Part shown: positions 1-11,702 of the stretch, one piece after another
Numbering within the stretch: position 1 is the stretch's first letter
How the letters are laid out: every line of letters begins with the position of its first letter
Origin: Lagopus muta
Lineage: Eukaryota > Chordata > Aves > Galliformes > Phasianidae
DNA: 64,000 bases
Assembly: GCF_023343835.1 (NCBI RefSeq)
Contig: NC_064444.1
Location: 17,211,219 to 17,275,218, forward strand
Reading direction: 5' to 3'
Position numbers and translations under genes: made by a program
Notes under the pieces: model-generated
Seen by the model: only the letters and a program-made list of their open reading frames with translations
Told to the model about the DNA's origin: nothing
The model's database searches: none

Positions 1-251
1 CTTCACCCAAATGCTGATCTTCAGCCTCAAACTGCTCTGTGAAGTTTGAGTCACCTAATTATGGTTAGGGAATTGCAATGCATGTGCAGCACTGCCTTGA
101 TGCAGATAATTGCCACCTGCAGGATTCTCTATACCCTTTGAATACCCTTCTCAGCTCCCTGCTTCTCTCTCAGACAGGTCAGACCTGCAGGTACCACGCA
201 GCTGCTGCAGTTTGCTGAGTTCTGTTGGAAGTAACAGAGGTTGGTGCTTAC

Positions 252-350
252 TGAATTTAAATTGCTCCTCAAACTCCTGCTGCTTCTTTTCTCTCTGCTC
301 CTGAAGCCTTTCATACAATGAGCGTGGGTCATAAGCCTCCTCTGGGCACT
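252..350 (-). CDS. PSME3IP1: PSME3IP1 second coding exon
   Basis: A 99-bp exon encoding [19 protein letters not shown] followed by [15 protein letters not shown]. The acceptor is TTCCTTCCAG and the donor CA|GTAAGC at 251-250. The product matches the human family sequence almost residue for residue. Positions 1-251 beyond its donor look like intron; I see no further exon there. Confidence 0.9.
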
Positions 351-676
351 CTGGAAGGAAGGAATAATTAAGGAAATGAGACAATGTTAGAAATACGAAG
401 TCACCAACAGTTTGTACTTTCTTCAAGGGAAAACCTTTTGGAGCTTGCAGAATACAAGCTACTACTTTTTGGTTTGGTTTTCTTTGAAATATCCCTGGAT
501 CTCTTTCCTATAGTTACTAAAATCTATCCCATACCTTCTGGATCTTCAGGTTTTCGGACCTTTTCCCATTCTTCTTGCCTTCTCTTTCGCCGCTCCTCTA
601 GCTCAGCTTCAGAAACAAACCTCTTGTTTATCACGAGGTCAGCAGAGCCATCTCCCCCATCCATGGTGGAACTGAC
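252..676 (-). CDS. PSME3IP1: PSME3IP1 (FAM192A/PIP30), 5' coding part, partial
   Basis: This is the N-terminal part of PSME3-interacting protein 1, a nuclear protein that binds the 20S proteasome activator PA28-gamma (PSME3) and alters its interactions. Two minus-strand coding exons are visible: 664-535 (start codon at 664-662, in a strong CCACCATGG context) and 350-252. They give an N-terminus beginning MDGGDG, then [33 protein letters not shown] and [18 protein letters not shown], which I recognise as the NIP30 domain of this family. It is lysine/arginine/glutamate rich and probably helical. The splice phase is consistent, because the split codon GAG rejoins ...DPE to ECPEE. The rest of the gene (the human protein is about 254 aa) lies off the left edge. 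It is divergent from RSPRY1 across a shared CpG island, as in human 16q13. Confidence 0.92.
535..664 (-). CDS. PSME3IP1: PSME3IP1 first coding exon
   Basis: Carries the start codon and residues 1-43, with 130 coding bases. The donor is G|GTATGG at 534-533. The acceptor is probably TTTTTAG just upstream, which puts the exon start near 676; a second AG at 672 would shorten the 5' UTR by five bases. The context of the ATG is CCACCATGG. Confidence 0.9.
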
Positions 677-2376
677 CTAAAAACACAACATGACAGACAC
701 GGGGCACCCGCTTTCACTTGTCAGTGCATGAGATATTATTATGTGCTCTGAGAATCACAGAGCCAGGCCTGCTTAGGCTGCACCAGGGGAGCGAGCAGGG
801 GCCGGAGCGCAAGGCGAAGTCGTGTAGAGGTTTGTGGTGTTCAACAGTTGCTGGAAAGAAGGAATTCCCCTGCAGGATGAAAAGGGGCTGTGGTTAAAGG
901 TCTGGAGCAGCCCTATGACCGAAGGCAGCCCCTTCACACAGCACACCCTCTGCTTCCAGCTGGGGATTCCCAAGGAGTGCTCGCATTTCTGCCTCAATCC
1001 TAGGCCTGGGGTTGCGATGCTCTGAGGAGCAGCCTAAGAAGGAAACTCGATTTGGGAGGCTGTCACCCCAAAGCACAGCACTGATAAGTTCCCTGCATGA
1101 GCCAGATGGCTCCTGCCAGCTCCATGCTGCAGAATGGTTAATTGGTTAATGCCAACTGTTGGTCCATTTAGGACCGCCCCCCCGGCCTGCCTTTCAGCAC
1201 TGGAAGAGAAGCCTGTTATTCTTGCAGTGAGGGAGGGATGCAGTAAGTAATAACAGAAGGAACCGGTCTGTCGTCCTTCCTCCACACAATGAAGCCCTGC
1301 TGCAGAAAGCAGAGCCCTGATGTTCTCATAGGATACAGCTTTGGTGGGCTGTTGTCTGTAGGACGAAATGACTAATAGAGACCTCAGAAGAAATGCAGGT
1401 TAAAGCACCACCATACGAGTATTTGTTAAAAGTATGATGTGTTTTTAAAATGAGTTCAACTCCCAGAAATCACAGAATATCCGCTCTTATGTGTCATTTC
1501 CCACAGTGGTTTGAGCTGAAAACCTATAGGGAAAATAAAAACTGTATCTCCCTCCTGGACACAGGTCTGAAGAACGAGGCCATTCTTCTTAACCAAGCGC
1601 TGCATTACTGAGATGAGCTGTTTCCCCACTTGTGCCAGCTCAATCTGTTCAGAGAGGAAACAAAACGTTCTGATACAACGATGACAACGTCAGAAAAACA
1701 AACTGAAGAGGCTGATGAGGCACGAGCACAGCACTGTCTTAAGACTAAAGTCGCCAACCATCTGCCTACTGGTTCAGCCAATGCTTTAAACCACTTGGAA
1801 GAGATTAGGGTGTAACTGTGACTGGATACTCAGCTTTCTTCTCCAAAAGAGAGGTAAGGCATTGAAACAGCTGCCCAGAGAGGTGGTGGAGTCACTCACT
1901 GCCCCAGGAGGCGTGCAAGAAAGGAGAATGTGGCACTGGGTGGGTCTAGAGCAGTTGCAGATGAGAGATGGTTGGACTGGATGATCTCAGTGGTCATCCC
2001 AGCCTAAAGGATTCTGTCATCTTTTCAATACAACCCAGGGAAGCTGATGGAACGTTTCCGAAACAGCAGCATCAAAGACATCCTGGGGCACGATGCCACG
2101 GGGGGATTGCATTGCAGCCCAGCACTATGGTACCTTAAAACCTTGGAATTTGGCTCATCTCGCCTTTGCCTTCCCTGACGTCCAACACACACGCACACCC
2201 CAGACACAACGGATGTTTTTACACCGTCCTGCGTTCATCTCGCCCGCTGACGGCGCTCCGGCCAGCAGGGGACACGCAGCACCGTAACGACCCAGCTGCA
2301 AACCGCGCTCTCTTCCGTGCTATTGCACGGTCACAAAACAGGGACTAAAACCCCGAACCTCGCGGCCCAGGGCCTC
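677..2376. other. PSME3IP1 first intron
   Basis: About 1.7 kb without recognisable exons. The only feature I recognise is a CR1 fragment near 1850-2022. The short open frames here have no family features. Confidence 0.5.
1850..2022 (+). repeat. CR1 LINE fragment (3' end)
   Basis: Shows the CR1 hallmarks AACAGCTGCCCAGAGAGG, GTGGAGTCAC and GGTTGGACTGGATGATCT. The copy is degraded, ending AGCCTAAAGGATTCTGTC. Confidence 0.8.
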
Positions 2377-2378
2377 AC

Positions 2379-2640
2379 CTGGGCTGGGCCAGATGCGAGC
2401 GCAGACCTCGCCTCGCTGTTGTGAGCAGCGGCCTCTGGAGCAGCCGGTCCCGCAGAGGCTCGGGCCCGCTCCCGGCCCGCGCCACGGAGCCCCGAGTTCA
2501 CGGCTAACGGGATCGCGGAGGCTCGGCTCGCCCGCCGGGCCCGGCCCGCCCTCGCTCGACGAAGCCCCGGCCGCCCCCTCCGGACGTACCGCGCGGCGGG
2601 CCGCTCACACAGAGAGGCGCGGCCCGACACCGAGCGCCGC
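2379..2640 (-). other. PSME3IP1: Candidate non-coding first exon(s) of PSME3IP1
   Basis: Within the CpG island the minus strand has a good donor, CCCAG|GTGAGG at 2378-2377, and a second one, CG|GTACGT at 2589-2588. Either could end a 5' UTR exon spliced to the coding exon at 676. Which is used, and the exact start, cannot be settled from sequence. The 3' boundary of the feature is seen; the upstream limit is a guess. Confidence 0.5.
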
Positions 2641-2936
2641 CATCGAGCCCCTCCCGCCGGCCCGCTCGTCGCCGCGCCTCGCCCCGCCCCTTCCGCCCGC
2701 GCCAGCCAACCGCGTGAGCGCTTCCTGCGGCCGCGCTTCCGCCCGGCCCTCGGCCAATCACCGCTTCTGCATCGGGAGGAAGCGCGGAGCCGGGAGAGGC
2801 GACGTCAGGGAGGGAGGGACGAGCGCCGCGCTGCGATTGGACGAGGCGGAGGGGCGGGGGCGGGGCGAGTCGCTAGGGAGACGGCGGGGGGCGGGGCCCG
2901 AGGAGGCGGGGCGGGGCCGGGCGGTGCGCGGGGCCT

Positions 2937-2993
2937 CCATCTTAGCGCACAAAGGAGCGGCGGCGCCTCGGCGAGGGTCGTGCGGCGCGTTCG
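2937..2993 (+). other. RSPRY1: Candidate RSPRY1 non-coding exon 1
   Basis: Begins near the CCATCTT motif and ends at a donor-like TTCG|GTGCGTG at 2994-2995. It would splice to the acceptor at 12330-12331. Human RSPRY1 also has a non-coding first exon. The start is inferred. Confidence 0.5.
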
Positions 2994-3120
2994 GTGCGTG
3001 CGGGGTCCGGGCGGGTGGGTTGGCGGGGATGGAGATGAGCTGGGTTGCGCGGGGCCCGGCGGGAGGGCGCGGTGCTCGGTGCCACGCTGCCGGCGGGGCG
3101 GTGCTGCGGGCTGAGGCGCG

Positions 3121-3162
3121 GGGCTGGAGCTCGGGGCTGGAGCTCGGGGCTGGAGCTCGGGG
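3121..3162 (+). repeat. Short GC tandem repeat, period about 15 bp, three copies
   Basis: Three successive units of the form GGGCTGGAGCTCG lie in the first-intron part of the CpG island. They create repeated SacI-type GAGCTC sites. Confidence 0.85.
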
Positions 3163-3271
3163 GGCGGCTGAGGAGCGGTGCGAAGCGCTGTGCTGCGGTT
3201 CCATTGACAGGGGGATGGAGCTGGGCTTGTTCGGCCTGGGGAAAAGAAAGCTGTGGGGTGACCTCAGTGCA

Positions 3272-3615
3272 GCCTTCAGTACCTAAAGGGAGCCTACAGA
3301 CAGGAGGGGAGTCAACTGTTTAAAAGGGCAGATAACAGCAGGAGAAGGGGAAATGGTTTTAAGTTGAGGGGGGGGAGATTGAGGTTGGGTGTTAGGAAAG
3401 GAAGTTCTGCGCTATGAGAGCGGTGAGGTGCTGGAACAGCTGCCCAGAGAGGCTGTGATGCCCCATCCATCCCGGAGGTGTTCAAGGCCAGGTTGGACGG
3501 GGCCCTGGGCAGCCTGGGCTGCTGTGAAATGTGGAGGTTGGTGGCCTCCATGCAGCAGGGGGTTGGAGCTTCGTGATCCTTGAGGTCGCTTCCAGCTCGG
3601 GCCATTCTGTGATTC
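3272..3615 (+). repeat. CR1 LINE copy, 5'-truncated
   Basis: Runs from GCAGCCTTCAGTACCTAAAG to GGGCCATTCTGTGATTCT, and includes CTGGAACAGCTGCCCAGAGA and TTCAAGGCCAGGTTGGACGG. It is the same subfamily as the copies at 4052-4390 and 25242-25520, with nearly the same 5' truncation point. Confidence 0.9.
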
Positions 3616-4051
3616 TCCCTTTCGCTCACCTCCACTCCCTCGCTGTCGGAGCTGCACTGAGCAGGCTGTGTTCCTCCAGCTGTGTGTGTGTGTGTTACAC
3701 AGCTGGGTTAATGGCAGCGTCTCATCATCTGCTCTACTGATGTTCCTGCTAATCCTGCAGTTCTCAGTGCCTGCTTTCCATTGCTCGGATGGGCAGGATG
3801 TATTTAGTGCAGGATTTGCAGCTCTTGTAGGTGCTCTTGTTTATTGTTTGCTGGCTCAGTCTGTTATTCACCTGCTCTTTTAGGCTGTTAGTTTCTCTCG
3901 TGCAGCTGTCCCACACACTGCCCATCTCTTTAGGTACAGTACCAGTGAGTGCTTTGGGTTGCACTGAGTCCCTGCTTTTTGTCAAAGAGTTTTGCTTTCT
4001 TTTTTGCTGCCTTTGGCCATACAGAGCGAAGATCTTTGTTTCTTTTTTGCA

Positions 4052-4390
4052 GCCTTTCAGTACCTAAAGGGAGTCTATAAACAGGAGGGAGTCAACTCTT
4101 TATGAGGGTAGATAACAGCAGGACAAGAGGAAATGGTTTGAAGTTGAAGGAGGGGAGATTGAGGTTGGATGTCAGGGGGAAGTTCTTTGCTATGAGAGTG
4201 GTGAGGTGCTGGAACAGCTGCCCAGAGAGGCTGTGATGCCCCGTCCATCCCTGGAGGTGTTCAAGGCCAGGTTGGATGGGGCCCTGGGCAGCCTGGTGTA
4301 GCATTAGAGATGGAGGTTGGTGGCCTTCCATGTGGCAGGGGGGTTGGAGCTTCATGATCCTTGAGGTTCCTACCAACCTGGGCCGTTCAG
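4052..4390 (+). repeat. CR1 LINE copy, 5'-truncated
   Basis: Closely similar to the copy 780 bp upstream; it starts at GCAGCCTTTCAGTACCTAAA. Bases 4200-4324 recur perfectly, inverted, at 6548-6672. Confidence 0.9.
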
Positions 4391-5595
4391 CACTCTGGCA
4401 TCCTACCCTCTGCCATCCTAATTCATTGGCTCTTTATCTCAGCATTATTATGTTCTGCGCTCCTCTGGAAGTTTGCTTTTGCTTTTAGAATGAGTGTAAT
4501 GTAACTCAGGGATTTAAGCAACCCATTAGTGATGAGCATGGTGAGTTGTCCAGGGGCACCTACCCTTCACACTTCAAGTTTATTGTCACACCGTATCTCC
4601 TATGGCTGATAATGCCTTGTGTTACAGAACATCCCCAAATTTTGTCAAGTTCTGTAGATGTTTTCTGATGCTTTGTGCCAGGTCTCTGTGTGTGCTGCTA
4701 GCTTTTCTTTGCACAGAGGAGCGAGTTAAAATGCCATCACCGTGCTGTAAATTGAAGGCAGGTTACTGTGTTGACATTTGTCTTATTCTGCTCCACTGGC
4801 AGTGTGTTGCGTTCAGCATTTTAAACTGTTTGGGTTTTGCTTTGTCTCCTGAATGCTGCTTGCTCAGTGAGCTTTGAATTCATTCCTTGTTTCAGGCCAG
4901 CAAAGGCAGATATGGCGCCCTGAGCTGCACTGTGTTCCCAGCATGTCATGAGGATTCTGTTGTGTCACTCATTGCCTTGCTTTTCCCTGGGTCCCGACGA
5001 TGTGCTTTGTTTTCCCTTCCTGCTCTGTGTGCACTGACTGAAGTTGGTGTGTTGCAGCCACAGCTGTGCCAGCACGATCTTTATTTCCTCTTCTATTCCT
5101 TGTTATGTCCTTGAGGTCTGGTACAAATTGAGTCCCATATGACTCATGGTGTGACTGACCAGTGCGGTTATCTGCTGCCATCATCAGCCACTGGTGTGGC
5201 CAAATTGTGCTTTAGAAGTTTTCCCAGCTTTGCCATGGGAACTCTGTGTACTCAGTGGGTTGTTTTGGCCATTCAGGTCGCTTTCTCATGTTCTGGGGTG
5301 AGGTGCTGCTCCGTGCTTACTAAGATATGTTTGTTAATGGGCATTCAGCGTGCCACCAGGATCAGTAACAAGGCATCTGACCTCCTGAAACACCTTTCCT
5401 CTAGGAGTTGTAGTTATAAGCATGCAGAACGTTTGCAGCTGCAGGTTCTCTCCTTCATAAGTCTTCATTGGTGTAGAAAGCGCTGCTCTTCTGCTTTGGG
5501 TTTGTGACTGCTGTTCTGCTAGACAGAAGGAGAAACAAGGCTGGGGGTGTTTGAGGTGAAGTATTTGTGTGGCTTTTTGGAGTGCTCGCTTTGTA

Positions 5596-5690
5596 GAATC
5601 ACTGGGAGTCATTCAGGTTGGAAAAGATCACTAAGATCACCTGGTGCAACCATCAACCAGCCCGTGGTGTCCACAAACTGGTAGGAATAT
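5596..5690 (-). repeat. CR1 LINE fragment
   Basis: TAGAATCACTGGGAGTCATT, then CAGGTTGGAAAAGATCAC and AAGATCACCTGGTGCAACC, is the reverse complement of a CR1 3' end. Confidence 0.7.
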
Positions 5691-6547
5691 AGCTGGAATT
5701 GTAGGTTAGATGTGTATCAGAAGGCTGTGCCACTTGTGTGCATGTGTGCCATCTTCCTGCAGACCTTTTTTGCTCTCCTTAGAGCATCTCCCCCCGATGC
5801 ATTTGATGAAATAGTGCTGTTGCTAATTGCGTTTGGATAAACTTCAGCTCTCCTGAAACTCCTCAAGAATTAACTCAAGAGAAGCAGCAGATGTCTGTGG
5901 CTACTCATACAGGTTTATGAAAGCTTCTTAAGTTGCTCTTGAGCTTTCTGCCTTTTTTTCCCCCCCATGTGCAGCCTTAATGAAATAGAGGAGACTCACA
6001 TTTCTGCTTCAACCCCTTTCAGGCTGCCTCATGCAACACGTAGCTGGTTCTCTTCCCAACCCACTGCTGCCTTTTGAGGGTTGTCTTTGCCAGGCAGTTT
6101 GTCCCCTTCCTCTTCTTGGCTCTTAAACCCACTAGCCAGCTTCCTTTGGGTTTCCTCATACCAGCAGAGGCTTTAAAATCCTACCTCTCCATATGTTTTG
6201 TTAGGAGGGGAAAGGCTGCCCAACAGGGCTGCTTAGAGATTGGCCCCGTTCTCTGATGGTGCTGCATGAAGCAGAAGTTTCTCTGTCCTGCTGCCCCCAG
6301 GCCGCTGATACATGCTGTTTGTGATGATAACCAGTGTCATCAGGAGACAGATCTGGTGAGGCTGAGATTAGGAGGCTGCAGACACCGCCTGCTCTGCGTT
6401 CTGCTCCTGGAGGCACAGTTGTCAGCCGACAAGTGGAAGTTCCCAATGGAGGTATTGCTGAATTTTGCAGTGATGTTATCAGAGTCTTTCACACGTCCCA
6501 AACTGCAGTGTGGTTTATGCATTCCTAATGCCTTAGTCACAGGCAGA

Positions 6548-6690
6548 GCCACCAACCTCCATCTCTAATGCTACACCAGGCTGCCCAGGGCCCCATCCAA
6601 CCTGGCCTTGAACACCTCCAGGGATGGACGGGGCATCACAGCCTCTCTGGGCAGCTGTTCCAGCACCTCACCTCCAGCACGAACCTTTCT
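6548..6690 (-). repeat. CR1 LINE fragment, perfect inverted match to 4200-4324
   Basis: The reverse complement of 6548-6672 matches 4200-4324 over 125 bases with no difference that I can see. It even includes the non-consensus GTAGCATTAGAGATGGAGG. Confidence 0.9.
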
Positions 6691-7954
6691 GACATGAACC
6701 ATTAAATTTACTAGAACAAGAACTTCAAAATGCATTGGCATTTTTGTTTCTCCACAACTCCGTGCCCTCTGCCAGTACCTGGAATGTCCATGCTGTCCTC
6801 TAGCTCTGTCTTTCCTGGAATTTCTTGCTGGCTTTTATTTATCAAGGACTTCTTTTCCACCCCACCACCCCCGAAAAGTTTAGCAAATGCCCTGTAGTTG
6901 AGTTGTGAAGCTTCCAAGGAAGATTAACCGAAATCAACTGGAACCTCTGAACGAATGCCCGTGCCCTAACTCAATATTCTGGTATAGCTAATCCAGTGTA
7001 TGTATTATAGCTTATAAGGGTGGGCTTTTGGGTGTTCTCAGCCTGTAGCACTGCTCGGCATTATTATTAAGGGCCTTATTATTCTTACTACTGTTATTAT
7101 TAAGGGCCTTCCTGCTGTTTCAAACCCCTGGGGAGAAAACCTGGAAGTCGCATTCCCTGTTATGGATGCTGGTGCTGAAGGGGTTGGTTAGACATTCAAA
7201 GCGTTAAAGGCCACCGTACAAAGGATATTTCCATCTAAATGACCTCTGAGACACAGCAGGTAATTACTTCAGCGTGCTGCAGAGGAGCAGCCTGGTGCTG
7301 GAGCTGCTCTTCTTGACCCCAGCAGGGTGAGGCAGGGTTTTCTTCCTTGCCACAGGGTTGCTTTGGAGACAGCAGGCTGTAAAACGTGGCTTACAGGAGG
7401 CCAGCAGAAAAGGAAACCGCTGTGGTGTTAGGGTTTGCTGCTTCTTCCTGCTTTGTTGCTCCCACAGCAGAAGAGCAGAGCCTTCAGGAGCGTTGTGCTT
7501 CCAACAGAACTGGAATTAGAGGCTTGCAGCCCAACGCTGAGGAGCGCTTGGGTAAGAGATAGGAAGTTTGAGACTTTCCTGCAAGACTCCAGGTCAGTCT
7601 GCTCTTGGTTTAGGATGCTTTTGCTATGACTAGTAAGAGACCAAATGACTGCAGCAGTGGCTTTGATTGCAAATAGTGACATGCTGCATGCCAGTAAATG
7701 CTGTTTCCCATGGTGTGAACCCTGCAGGATATTTTTAGAAGAAAACAAAATAATTGCATGGGGGTTTTGCTTCAGATCCTGCAAGGTGCTGTTCAGTTAC
7801 CACGTGTGGAAGCATAGGCAGGGAGTTGACTGAGGTCTGCAGTGAACTTCTGCATTTGGTTGGTTGCTGTGTGGGCACCAAGCAGCTCCTGCTCTTCAGT
7901 TGCACAAACTGCTCAGCTGCAGGGTTTACCTCTGACCTCGGTGGATCTGCAATC

Positions 7955-8090
7955 GTAGCATCATGGAGGTTGGAAAGACTGCTAGGATCATCAAGTCCAA
8001 CCAGCAGCCCATGACTGGGAGCTCTTTAGCTGCATCCCTCGCTGCCACATCTGCTCTTTTCTTAAATACCTCCAGGGATGCTCAATTTGC
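7955..8090 (-). repeat. CR1 LINE fragment
   Basis: Contains GGAGGTTGGAAAGACTGC, ATCATCAAGTCCAACCAGCA and CCTCCAGGGATG in minus orientation. Confidence 0.7.
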
Positions 8091-10857
8091 TTGTTACTTC
8101 TTCACCTTCCCTGCTCATCCTAAATCTGAGGTCTTCTCTGTGTTGCAGCCTCTGTTTGCAAACACAAGGCGTACATCCTAGGTCTAAGCTGATGAACTTG
8201 TAACTTGAACTCTGCCTTTGGCTGGCCTCACAAGTGCCTTCATTTTTAGGACCATCATTTCTGGGGGGGCAGGAAAGATGCTGCAGAAGTATTTCTAATC
8301 ATTTTCCTCCTTAATAGGAAATTGCTGCCTAGAACTTCGTTTTGCACTTGGAAAGTTGCATCATTTCCTGACCAAACTGCTACATCATGCTCCTCTAAGA
8401 GGAGAACGTGCTGCTTTCATTCTTGTAGCAGGAGCTGGAGAAGCTCTTGTAGCAGCTGGAACCCTCTTTAGTCATTTATGTGTATGAGGAGGTTCTTGTT
8501 TTCTTGGCAGCATGCTCCATTTCATGGGCAGGAGAGGCTTTTTTCCATCGTGAGGCAGTGTTATGGTTGGCTGCATCAAAATATTTCAGAGGATGAATCA
8601 CCAATTCTTAGCAAACAAGACCAAGGCCACCTCCATTGGCCGTTTCTGCATTGGTGAGCTCCATCAGATGACCTCCTCGTGTTGGCTGCCCATCTGCACC
8701 TCTGGGCACGTGGAAATCACTCAAGTAACATGCAATTCAATGGCTGATGTTCGTGTTTTGTTGTTTCTTTCCAAGAAACAACAAGGAATATTCCTGGTAT
8801 GGTATGATTTGGGACTTGTTGTGTTGTGAGAGGGCTGGGCTGCTTGGCTAACAGCTGGTCACGGCGTCAGGATGGGACATGGCTTGGCTTCAGCAGCAGC
8901 TGCAGAGACTCTTAGCACCATAACTACTGAAAAAAAGGGTATAAATGGCTTGGGGGAGATTAATTCTCTTAGAGCCAGTTTGTTTAGCTGCCTCAGGAGG
9001 TTTTGCTGCTGACACAGGGGCAGGTATGCTACAACAGAGCCCATTTATCTGCTGTTGTGTGCTTGTACCCCTCTTTGAGTGTCCGCTACCAGATAAGAGG
9101 GTCTGCTTATCCTGCCTCAGTACTGCTGGTGTGATGATCCCTGCAAACTCCCTTCTTGTAGGCAAACCCTTTCAAAAGAAAAAACAGTTATCTTTCATTC
9201 TCATAGTATTTTCAAGTAGACCACTAAGTATTTCTGCAAGAAAACACTGGCTGTGCATCCAGTTTGTGCTGACAGCAGATATTTCCTAAGGCTTGAAGTT
9301 AAATTTCCAGTCTCACCAAGTTTCTGTGCTTATATGCAGAGGATTTTACCTCTTAGTGGGGAAAAATACCACAACCCAATATGTTTCATCCTTCTCGAAG
9401 ATGCATCCTGTATTGTGAGTTTTCTCTTGCCTTGGCATCCCTTCTGTCTCCTTGTGCTGGTGACACCTGTATCTCCTCTGTGCACGTCTGTTCCAGTTGT
9501 GCAGGGTTTTGGCCTCTGTTTCACTGTTGAGTTGGCTGCCAGCAGCCAGATGCTGAGCTCACATTCGTTATCATGTTGTAAACCTTTCCTTAATCTTGCC
9601 AGCTCAAACGCATCGCTGTTTCAAAAGAGGTGGTTTTGTTGGTTTGTTTGTTTTTAGTTGCACTTCAGAACCTCTCTTCCTGCGTTTGGACCTTGTTCAA
9701 ATGAGGCTGGTTTGCCAGGCAGATCTGTAGCAACCTCTTCCACCAGCTTCTGTGCCAAAGTATTTAATCTTTCAATTTTTTGAAGCTTGGAAGCAAGTTC
9801 CTTGTGTGTTACTTAGCCTGCTGTACAAGCAGATGCTGTCAGACTCAGCTATTTACTAAATAAGGGGAGTTTATCCTGTCACTGCACAGAATACCCTGAA
9901 TTGGAAGGGATGCACAGGAATCACGGAGTCCAATCCCTAAGAAATGTCTGCTGCTGTTCCTTTTGCAGGCAGTAATTTGAGGGTGACTTGGTGGCATTGC
10001 AGAGGGGAGGGGAGATGCTTCGCTCTGGGGGCAGTTCCCAAATGAATTGTTCTCTTTTTTCCTCTCTGTTTTCAGAGACTCTTTGGCGTATCTTGTAAAA
10101 GTGATTGGCTGTGCTGATTCACTGCCCACTTTATCATGTGCTGATAAAGACACAGTGCTGCTTCTCCCAGTACAAATGCATCTGCAGCCTGCAGAAATAC
10201 AGTCCACTTCCTCTGCAGAGTTCTGTGAGCAAGCCCAGCTCTTCCTCAACCAAACACACCTAAGGGTGAGTTGATCATAATTGCTTGTTTTCAGTATCTC
10301 AGTGCTGTGCTACTAGAATGCCCTAAAATGAGCTGGATACGTGCTTATTTTTCCCCTAGGATCACACACGTTTTGCATTTGATGTAACTGGTTCTCTCTT
10401 TAAATGTTATTTGAGTTTTTTTGCTTATATCAGGTCTTCACAGTGTTCTTTCTAAGTCATTTGAAGCAGTCTGGCTGTGGTCTTGCACTGTTTCACTGAA
10501 GGTCCCTGCATCTCTGGCACCCTTGCATCTGCTGTCTCCTTGCTGACTGAGCAGCTGGCTCAGATGGGGAGCTACTGAGCGTGCAGTCCTGTGTCTTGCT
10601 GTGCTCAAACAGCTTGGAGAGCAGGGCAAACATGCTGTGCTACTGCAACCATTGTCATGATCTGCTGCTTATGAGTTTCTTGAAACAAAGCTCAAGCTCT
10701 TGTATTTGTTGCCTTTAGTGTGCCACCATGGGCTTTGTTTTCCTAACCCACCTTCAGTTACCTTAATACCAAGCACTACTGAAGGAAGATAACATACTTA
10801 GGACAAAGAAGAGAGCTTGTCTGCAGTGATTTCTTACTGATGGCTGTCCATTCAAAT

Positions 10858-10940
10858 CATGGGATCATAGAATGGCCTGGATTGAAAAGGACCACAATGA
10901 CCATCTCATTCCAACCCCCTGCTGTGTGCAGGGTTGCCAA
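10858..10940 (-). repeat. CR1 LINE fragment
   Basis: GGGATCATAGAATGGCCTGG, then a CCAACCCCCTGCTGTG-type segment, is the reverse complement of a CR1 3' terminus. Confidence 0.75.
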
Positions 10941-11565
10941 CCTTGGTGTTACTTCATCAAGCATAGCATCACCTTGATGCCATGCTTGCTCCTATGACTG
11001 GTGGCTGGCTTCCCAAATCACGTTGCTGTGATTTCTGTCCCAAATAACAGTCAGCCATTGCACGACTGCCAGTTGGCTGAGATGTCAGGGAACCTTTTGT
11101 ATTTAAAAGGTGGTAACTGCCTTCCATTTCCTTCTAATTTCCTCTAATTTAGGATTATTTAATAATTGTAAAACAGTAATAACCTGGTATTCATCATTCT
11201 CACTTAAATTCTTTGAAGACCAAATGCACGCTATGCTTTTGAGTCGTTCATGTATCCTGGCATGCTTGAAGTGTGTAAGTAGCAAAACAATGTCTTTAGC
11301 AGGGCTTTATTTTACCTGAGGCTTTATATAAGGCTATGCAGACACACACCTCATGGCTTGCAAACATAACTCCTGATCAGGCAGGGTTTTGAATCCTATT
11401 GCTCTTGCTAACATTCCTGATACAGGGGTGTGTAGTGCATGTCCTACAACCCCAGTTACTACTGGGCCTGTAGTTGATCCAGACCCTTCAAATAAGGAAC
11501 AAAAGAGGGACTGAATTGGTCTCCCTTCTTCAAAAAGGAAGGGCTGGTTGATGCTAGAAGCAAAG

Positions 11566-11702
11566 AATCATAGAATGGCCTGGGTTGAAAAGGACCACAA
11601 TGATCATCTGGTTTCAACCCCCCTGCTGTGTTCAGGGTAGCCAAGCACCAGCCCAGGCTGCCCAGAGCCACATCCAGCCTCCAGGGATGGGGCATCATCC
11701 AC
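11566..11702 (-). repeat. CR1 LINE fragment
   Basis: AGAATCATAGAATGGCCTGG through AGGCTGCCCAGAGCCACATC and CTCCAGGGATGGGGCATC, in minus orientation. Confidence 0.85.

Larger units (their letters stand above)
2380..3230. promoter_or_regulatory. CpG island and bidirectional PSME3IP1/RSPRY1 promoter
   Basis: A dense GC/CpG stretch sits between the divergent first exons. Visible elements between about 2690 and 2940 are a CCAAT box (GGCCAATCACC near 2753), an inverted CCAAT box (GCGATTGGAC near 2832), an ACGTCA half CRE near 2800 and GC boxes (GGGGCGGGGGCGGGGC near 2850). A CCATCTT (YY1-type) motif lies at about 2937-2943, where RSPRY1 should start. There is no TATA box, as expected for a housekeeping CpG promoter. 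Confidence 0.75.

Noticed and set aside
2393-3286. A 297-codon open frame on the plus strand in the CpG island
   Set aside because: GC-rich DNA is poor in stop codons; the frame runs across both promoters and into a CR1 copy, with Arg/Ala/Gly-biased translation and no family features.
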